In this document: positions 59,370 to 64,000 of the stretch, in pieces
How positions within the stretch are numbered: the first letter of the stretch is position 1
Layout of the letters: each line of letters begins with the position of its first letter
Origin: Candidatus Dormiibacterota bacterium
GTDB lineage: Bacteria > Chloroflexota > Dormibacteria > CF-121
Direction: 5' to 3'
Length of the DNA stretch: 64,000 nucleotides
Assembly (NCBI GenBank): GCA_035544955.1
Contig: DASZZN010000023.1
Location: forward strand, 1 to 64,000
Notes under the pieces: generated by a model
Seen by the model: only the letters and a program-made list of their open reading frames with translations
Told to the model about the DNA's origin: nothing
Databases searched by the model: none
Position numbers and translations under genes: made by a program

Positions 59370-59400
59370 CCCTCCCCCTCTGGGGGAGGGTAGGGTGGGG
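59370..59400 (+). repeat. Intergenic copy of the dispersed GC-rich palindrome
   Basis: CCCTCCCCC (59370-59378) and GGGGGAGGG (59382-59390) form a 9-bp perfect stem with a 3-base loop, followed by TAGGGTGGGG. This copy lies between the NHL gene 3' end and the tal-pgi start. The remaining 59302-59369 shows nothing else. Confidence 0.7.
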
Positions 59401-59406
59401 TCCGGC

Positions 59407-62400
59407 TTAGGTCCCGACGCCGCTCAGGGTAATCCGCTGGGTCCCGGCATTGTCGATGATCGTGACGACGCCGGAAAGGGCCCCAGTGGCCTGCGGGAGG
59501 AAGGTCACGCTGATCGTGCAGCTGACTCGGGGTGCCAGGGTGCTGCCGCAGTTCGTGGTCATCGTGAAGTTATCGCCGGCGAGGCTGATGCTGCCGATTG
59601 ACAGCGGGCCGTTCCCTGAATTGAACAGGACCACCGTCTGCGGCAGGGTCGAAGTCCCGGAGGTCACGCCACCGAAGTTCAGGTATCCGCTGCTCAGTAA
59701 TGGCCTGGCCGCGGTTCCGGTTCCGCGCAGACTGACCGTTTGAGCGCCGCCTGGGCCGTCGTCGTAGAGCGTCAGGGCGGCGCTGCGAACGCCGTACCCG
59801 CGTGGCGCGAAGCCGACCGTAATCGCGCAGGATGCGCCGGGTGCGATCGCCCGCAGGCAGTTGTTCGTCTGCGTGTAGTCGCCGGCGGCGGCTCCACTGA
59901 TCCCGACCGAACGGATCGTGAGCGCGCCGTCGCCCGTGTTCGTCACCGTCACGACCTGCGGCGCCGCTGTTCCGCCCACGTTCGCGCCGGGCGAGAGCAG
60001 CGCCGCGCTCAAGGTCGCCATCGGCTGGTAGGCAAGGCCCGTGAGCCGCACGACATCGCTGGAGCCGGGAGCCGCGTTGGCGTCATCCGTCACGACCAGG
60101 CTGCCGCTGCGGGCCCCGCCCGCCTGCGGCGCGAAGGTCACGTCGATCGTGCACGAAATCCCCGGGAGCAGTTGCGCCGGACAATGCGGGGTGGCTCTGA
60201 AATCGCCGGTGGCCGCGATCGCGCCGATGGTGAGCGGCCCGTCGCCGCGGTTCGTCAGCACGACGCTTTGCGGCGCGCTATTAGACCCGACGTTCTGGCT
60301 GAATTTGAGGCGGTCAGGACCGAGGTGCGACAGCGCCATGGTCGCCACACCCATCACCTGGATCCGCTGCGGGCTGTCGGCTGAGTCGTCGGCCACGACG
60401 ATGTAGCCGTCGCGCTCCCCGAGGGTGCTGGGGATAAAGGTAATCGTGATGGCGCAGCTGGCGCCAGCTGCGAGCACCGGCGGGCAGTTGTTGCTCTGCG
60501 AGAAGTCGCCGTCCTCACGGATGGCGCTAAGGTGGAGCGCCGCCTGCCCGGTATTGACCAGCCTGATGGTTTCTGAGCCACTGCTGCTGCCCAGGTTCTG
60601 GGTGAAGATCAGCGATTGGCTGTTGAAGCTCGCCGCTGGTTGCGCCACGCTTCCCGTAAGCGGCACCGATTGCGAAGCGCCCCCCGACGATCCGTTCCCG
60701 CCGGCATCGTCCTTGATGGTGAGCGTGCCGCTGCGCGTCTTCTTGTCGTCGGGGCCGATCTGGTTGAGCGTAATCGTGATCTGGCAGCTACTATGGCCGG
60801 TCATCACACTCGGACAGTTATTGCTCTGGCCGAAATCCGGGTCGGTACCTTTATCGAGGGCGATCGAGGTGATGTGCAGCAGGCCACCGCCGTTGTTCGT
60901 CAGCGTCACGGTCGCCGGCGTGGGCGGCGCGTTGACCGGCTGATTGATGACGACCGCGGGCGGACTGAAGGTCACGAGGGCTGCCGTCGCTTCACCCTTC
61001 AGGGTGATCAGTTGCTGACCTCCGACCGCATCGTTGGGAATCACAGCGCTGCCCGTGTGGGTGCCGAGGGTCGCACGCGGCTGAAAGGCCACCTCGAAGG
61101 AGCAGCTCGTCCCCGGCTCGAGCTTCGCCTGGGCGCAGGTGTTCTTCAAGGGGTCGAGGTAGAAGTTGTTCCGATCCGCACCGAGATCGACCGCCCCCAT
61201 CACCAGTAGCCCGCTGCCCGTGCTGGTCACAGTCACGCTCTGCGGTTGGCTGCGCCCGGACAGGTTGGTTGGATCGAAGTTGACCTGGGTGCGCTGGATC
61301 CCGGCCTGGGTGACGCCCAGCCAGCGGACGCGGCTGTTGAAGCTGTCGGCGACGAGCATCGCGCCCGAGTCCCCAAGCATGCTGAGGCCACGTGGCGCAT
61401 CGACTTCGGCGGCGTCGGCCGGGCCGGCGTCGCCCTGAAGTCCCGAGGTGCCGATTCCCCCGAAGGTCGTCACCGCCTGACCCGTGAGGTCAATGCGACG
61501 AACGCGGTGGTTCAGGTAGTCGGCGACGTAAACGGTACCCTGGTCAACCGTCGCACTCCAGGGACGATTGAAGTGGGCTTGGGCCGCCGCGCCGTCGCCG
61601 AATGCCGGTGCGCCATCCCCGGCGATCGTCTGGATCACGTCGGATGCCTTCGGATCCGCGCTGACGGCAGCGACCCGGCGGATCCGGTGGTTGAAGCTGT
61701 CGGTGATGTAGAGGTTGGGCGAGGCCGCGGTGTCGAGCGCAACACCAAAGGGGAAGTACAGATCGGCCTGGCGCGCGTCGCCATTTTCGCCGCTGTACCC
61801 GAGCCGGCCGCTGCCGGCCACCGTGAAGATCGAGCCCACCGACGATACCTTGCCGTTTCCATCGAACCGCAGTCCACCCACGACTTCGCGCACGCGACTG
61901 TTGTAGGTGTCGGCGATGAAGAGGTTGCCCGCCGGATCGACGGCCAGTCCGGTCGGATAGCTCAGCGACGCCTGGTTCGCGGGTTTGCCCTCGTCGGTGC
62001 TGGCATAGCCTGCCGTCCCGGTGCCGGCGACGGTCGCGATCGTCTGATGCGTCAGGTCGATCGCGCGGACGACATTGTTGAAGGTATCGGCGACATACAG
62101 CACGTTGTGCGGGGTATCGAGCGCCCCACCCATCGGGTACGCCAGCCGTGTGTCCGTAGCCTGGGTCGAGGGGATCCCCGGCCCGCGCACCCCACCGATT
62201 CCGGCAAGCGTGCTGACGTCGTCGTCGTCGTTGTCAGGCTTCGTGTCGTCGTCAGGTTTCGCATGGTTGGCCGCGTCCGTGTCGTTCGTGGTGAAGGTTC
62301 GCACCGAATGATTGAAGGTATCGATCACGTAGCGTTGGCCGGTCACCGCTGGCACCGCCGCGTTCAGTGGCGACCCGGTTCCTAGGTGCGAGAGCACGGC

Positions 62401-63648
62401 CGCCGGGGCTGCAAATTGGGCTTGGCCCGGTGGCTGGCCGTTGCCGGCGAAGCTCGCCGTCCCGTTGCCGGCTTCGATATGAATGTTGTGCGCGGGCGTC
62501 GTGGAGAGGGTGCCTTCCAGCACTCGCAGCAGGTTGTTGCCGGTGTCCGCGATGACGACGTCGCCGTTCGGCCGAACGGCGACCGCCGTCGGTGCGGCGA
62601 GCTGCGCCAGGATCGCCGGGCCACCGTCGCCAAACTCGCCGGACTTGCCGGTCCCAGCGACGGTTCGCAGGAAGTGATCCCCGATCGCCAGCTCGCGAAC
62701 GACGTTGTTGCCGGTATCGGCGATGTACAGGTTCGCCTTCTCGTCGAAGGCGAGCCCTGATGGCTGCCTCAGCAACGCTGTCGTGGCGAGCACGCCGTCG
62801 GTATAGCCGGCATTCCCCGTGCCGGCCACGGTTGTCAGCGAACCCGTGACCAGGTCGAATCGGCGGACCACATTGTTATAGGTATCGGCGATGTACAGCC
62901 CATCGCCGTTGATGGCGAGGCCGCGCGGTTGGTTCAGGGGTGCGGCGACCAGTGTCCGGATGATGCCGCCGCCGTCGATCGCCCGCACCCGGTTGTTGAG
63001 GGTGTCGGCGACGTAGACCGTCCTCCGCTTGCTGTCCCAGGCGATCCCGTATGGCGAGTTGAGCTTGGCCGTCGCGGCCGGGCCCTGATCGCCGGCGTAC
63101 CCGAAGGTCCCGGTTCCGGCAATGGTGCTGATCACCGCCGTCTGTGCGCCGCTGGGGTTATCGATCGACGGGATGGTGACCGTCGCCTTGCGCACCTGGT
63201 GGGCGAATGTGTCGGCGATGTAGACGTCGAAGCCGGTCACCTGGTAGCCCACCTGCGTGACCTGCCCGATGGCGACCGCATACGGGCCGGCCAGTTGGGC
63301 CTTCGCCGGGTCACCAGCGTCGCCCGCGACCGCCAGGCTCCCGGCGCCGGCAAAGGCCACCTCGCTGTTGTCGATCAGCAGCCGGACCACGTGGTTGGCC
63401 GGGTCGGCTACGAACGTGTAGCGGCCGAACACCGCGAGGCCGAAAGGCTGTTGGGCGACGTCGGTCGGCTTGCCAGCAGCCGGCGCGCCGGCATAGGTCG
63501 AGAGTTCAGGACGGCCCGCGATTGGGGCGGCGAAGGCCACGATGGGCGGCGAGGTGACCGCGATCTGTGGGACGGCGAGGCTGGCAAGCAGGACGGACGG
63601 ACCCAGGGCGCGCCACCACCGGCTCCCCCAGCGGCGTCCTCTCATCAT
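59407..63648 (-). CDS. Large secreted NHL-repeat protein with choice-of-anchor-D (HYDIN-like) Ig domains
   Basis: 1413 residues. After a basic N-terminus and signal peptide (SVLLASLAVPQIAV), residues 45-800 hold about a dozen NHL beta-propeller blades with the recurring pattern YVADTFNNVVRAID / TIAGTGTFGYAGDQGPA. Residues 810-1413 contain about six Ig-like choice-of-anchor-D repeats, each with SFEVAFQPRATLGTHTGS- or TITFIPSTLGERDG-type strands and paired Cys (NNCP, ASCAITI). No C-terminal anchor is seen, so the name of the domain may mislead. A scaffold or binding role outside the cell is likely; no enzyme motif is present. Confidence 0.88.
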   Translation of the reverse strand: MMRGRRWGSRWWRALGPSVLLASLAVPQIAVTSPPIVAFAAPIAGRPELSTYAGAPAAGKPTDVAQQPFGLAVFGRYTFVADPANHVVRLLIDNSEVAFAGAGSLAVAGDAGDPAKAQLAGPYAVAIGQVTQVGYQVTGFDVYIADTFAHQVRKATVTIPSIDNPSGAQTAVISTIAGTGTFGYAGDQGPAATAKLNSPYGIAWDSKRRTVYVADTLNNRVRAIDGGGIIRTLVAAPLNQPRGLAINGDGLYIADTYNNVVRRFDLVTGSLTTVAGTGNAGYTDGVLATTALLRQPSGLAFDEKANLYIADTGNNVVRELAIGDHFLRTVAGTGKSGEFGDGGPAILAQLAAPTAVAVRPNGDVVIADTGNNLLRVLEGTLSTTPAHNIHIEAGNGTASFAGNGQPPGQAQFAAPAAVLSHLGTGSPLNAAVPAVTGQRYVIDTFNHSVRTFTTNDTDAANHAKPDDDTKPDNDDDDVSTLAGIGGVRGPGIPSTQATDTRLAYPMGGALDTPHNVLYVADTFNNVVRAIDLTHQTIATVAGTGTAGYASTDEGKPANQASLSYPTGLAVDPAGNLFIADTYNSRVREVVGGLRFDGNGKVSSVGSIFTVAGSGRLGYSGENGDARQADLYFPFGVALDTAASPNLYITDSFNHRIRRVAAVSADPKASDVIQTIAGDGAPAFGDGAAAQAHFNRPWSATVDQGTVYVADYLNHRVRRIDLTGQAVTTFGGIGTSGLQGDAGPADAAEVDAPRGLSMLGDSGAMLVADSFNSRVRWLGVTQAGIQRTQVNFDPTNLSGRSQPQSVTVTSTGSGLLVMGAVDLGADRNNFYLDPLKNTCAQAKLEPGTSCSFEVAFQPRATLGTHTGSAVIPNDAVGGQQLITLKGEATAALVTFSPPAVVINQPVNAPPTPATVTLTNNGGGLLHITSIALDKGTDPDFGQSNNCPSVMTGHSSCQITITLNQIGPDDKKTRSGTLTIKDDAGGNGSSGGASQSVPLTGSVAQPAASFNSQSLIFTQNLGSSSGSETIRLVNTGQAALHLSAIREDGDFSQSNNCPPVLAAGASCAITITFIPSTLGERDGYIVVADDSADSPQRIQVMGVATMALSHLGPDRLKFSQNVGSNSAPQSVVLTNRGDGPLTIGAIAATGDFRATPHCPAQLLPGISCTIDVTFAPQAGGARSGSLVVTDDANAAPGSSDVVRLTGLAYQPMATLSAALLSPGANVGGTAAPQVVTVTNTGDGALTIRSVGISGAAAGDYTQTNNCLRAIAPGASCAITVGFAPRGYGVRSAALTLYDDGPGGAQTVSLRGTGTAARPLLSSGYLNFGGVTSGTSTLPQTVVLFNSGNGPLSIGSISLAGDNFTMTTNCGSTLAPRVSCTISVTFLPQATGALSGVVTIIDNAGTQRITLSGVGT

Positions 63649-63709
63649 GCGGTTCCCCCGTGCGTCGCGACGACCCCCGCAGGCATCATACCCTGAACTT
63701 CAGCCAAGA

Positions 63710-64000
63710 TCACCGCCGAAGGACCAAATCGGTGGGTTGCGAGCGACCGGGCGTCACCAGGAAAGGCGCGTCCGCCTCGATGGCGGAGCCGGCTCGGTCG
63801 CCGAACGGGTTCGCTACGATCGCCTGCAGCATCCGCGGGCCCAGCAGGTCGTGATAGAGCACGAGAATTGGGAACTGGAACGAGCCGTTTGCGTCGGTCT
63901 TGATGATCTTCGGCAGCGGCGACCGCAGCGCCGGGGCACCCCAGTTGAGGAAAACGATCGACGCGTTTGCCGGGAAGCCCGCGCCGACGACGTTCGTGAC
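63710..64000 (-). CDS. C-terminal part of a secreted or adhesive protein, 5' end outside the window
   Basis: An open frame of 97 codons enters from the right edge and ends at a TGA at 63712-63710. The visible part includes VGAGFPANASIVFLNWGAP, TDANGSFQFPILVLYHD and QAIVANPFGDRAGS. This resembles the IPT/TIG or carboxypeptidase-regulatory-like beta-sandwich modules of extracellular proteins. It is read in the same direction as the NHL gene, 61 bases upstream of it, so both may belong to one surface-protein operon. Confidence 0.65.
   Translation of the reverse strand, partial: VTNVVGAGFPANASIVFLNWGAPALRSPLPKIIKTDANGSFQFPILVLYHDLLGPRMLQAIVANPFGDRAGSAIEADAPFLVTPGRSQPTDLVLRR

Overview
The window is a dense, GC-rich bacterial segment with no gap above about 210 bases and many 1-4 base stop/start overlaps. 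Gene content points to a Terrabacteria lineage, most likely Chloroflexota or Dormibacterota-like. The clues are an OpcA-containing pentose-phosphate operon, a transaldolase/glucose-6-phosphate isomerase fusion, an InhA-like FabI, CGNR/EamA and DUF5667 genes, and GlpP antiterminators. This placement is inference, because no rRNA or marker protein could be compared.

Layout. 1-6150 (minus strand): the N-terminal part of a secreted DUF3494 ice-binding-like protein with Pro-Thr linkers, a membrane-tethered GH2 glycosidase with a small membrane partner, and the general PTS proteins EI and HPr. 6250-16731 (plus strand): a complete glycerol/dihydroxyacetone unit. It has two tandem GlpP antiterminators, a promoter plus intrinsic terminator leader, glpF, a small membrane protein, dhaK, dhaL, glpK, a second terminator, glpABC and a single-domain dhaM. 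The divergent EI/HPr pair can supply phosphate to DhaM, so glycerol and DHA both reach dihydroxyacetone phosphate. 16731-28360: housekeeping and accessory genes, including PH/SHOCT, aldo-keto reductase, PNPOx, three tandem lipoproteins, an ATP-dependent DNA ligase, EamA/CGNR, tRNA-Ser, MpaB-type protein, tadA, and an ECF sigma factor with a DUF5667 partner. tRNA-His follows.

28530-48100: carbohydrate island. It holds a PadR pair, a secreted GH27 alpha-galactosidase and a DUF5107-TPR protein. Next is a sugar-acid operon (CoA-transferase, enoyl-CoA hydratase, MBL hydrolase, GH105-like, SDR, GntR, epimerase, DHDPS-family lyase, KDPG aldolase) facing a KDG kinase. A sugar ABC transporter is divergent from it. 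The shared control region at 44357-44493 carries two overlapping promoters and one palindrome. 48148-52098: FabI, an exported protein of unknown function, a class A penicillin-binding protein and a small membrane protein. 52278-59301: the oxidative pentose-phosphate operon (tal-pgi, gnd, zwf, opcA, pgl). 59407-64000: a large secreted NHL/choice-of-anchor-D protein and the C-terminus of another secreted protein.

The most notable observations are the GlpP-type attenuation system, probable AUC/AUU start codons at three genes (HPr, MBL hydrolase, GH27), the operator-in-promoter arrangement at 44365-44417, a mixed uronate/CoA operon, and a dispersed GC-rich palindrome that enters the 3' ends of two coding regions.
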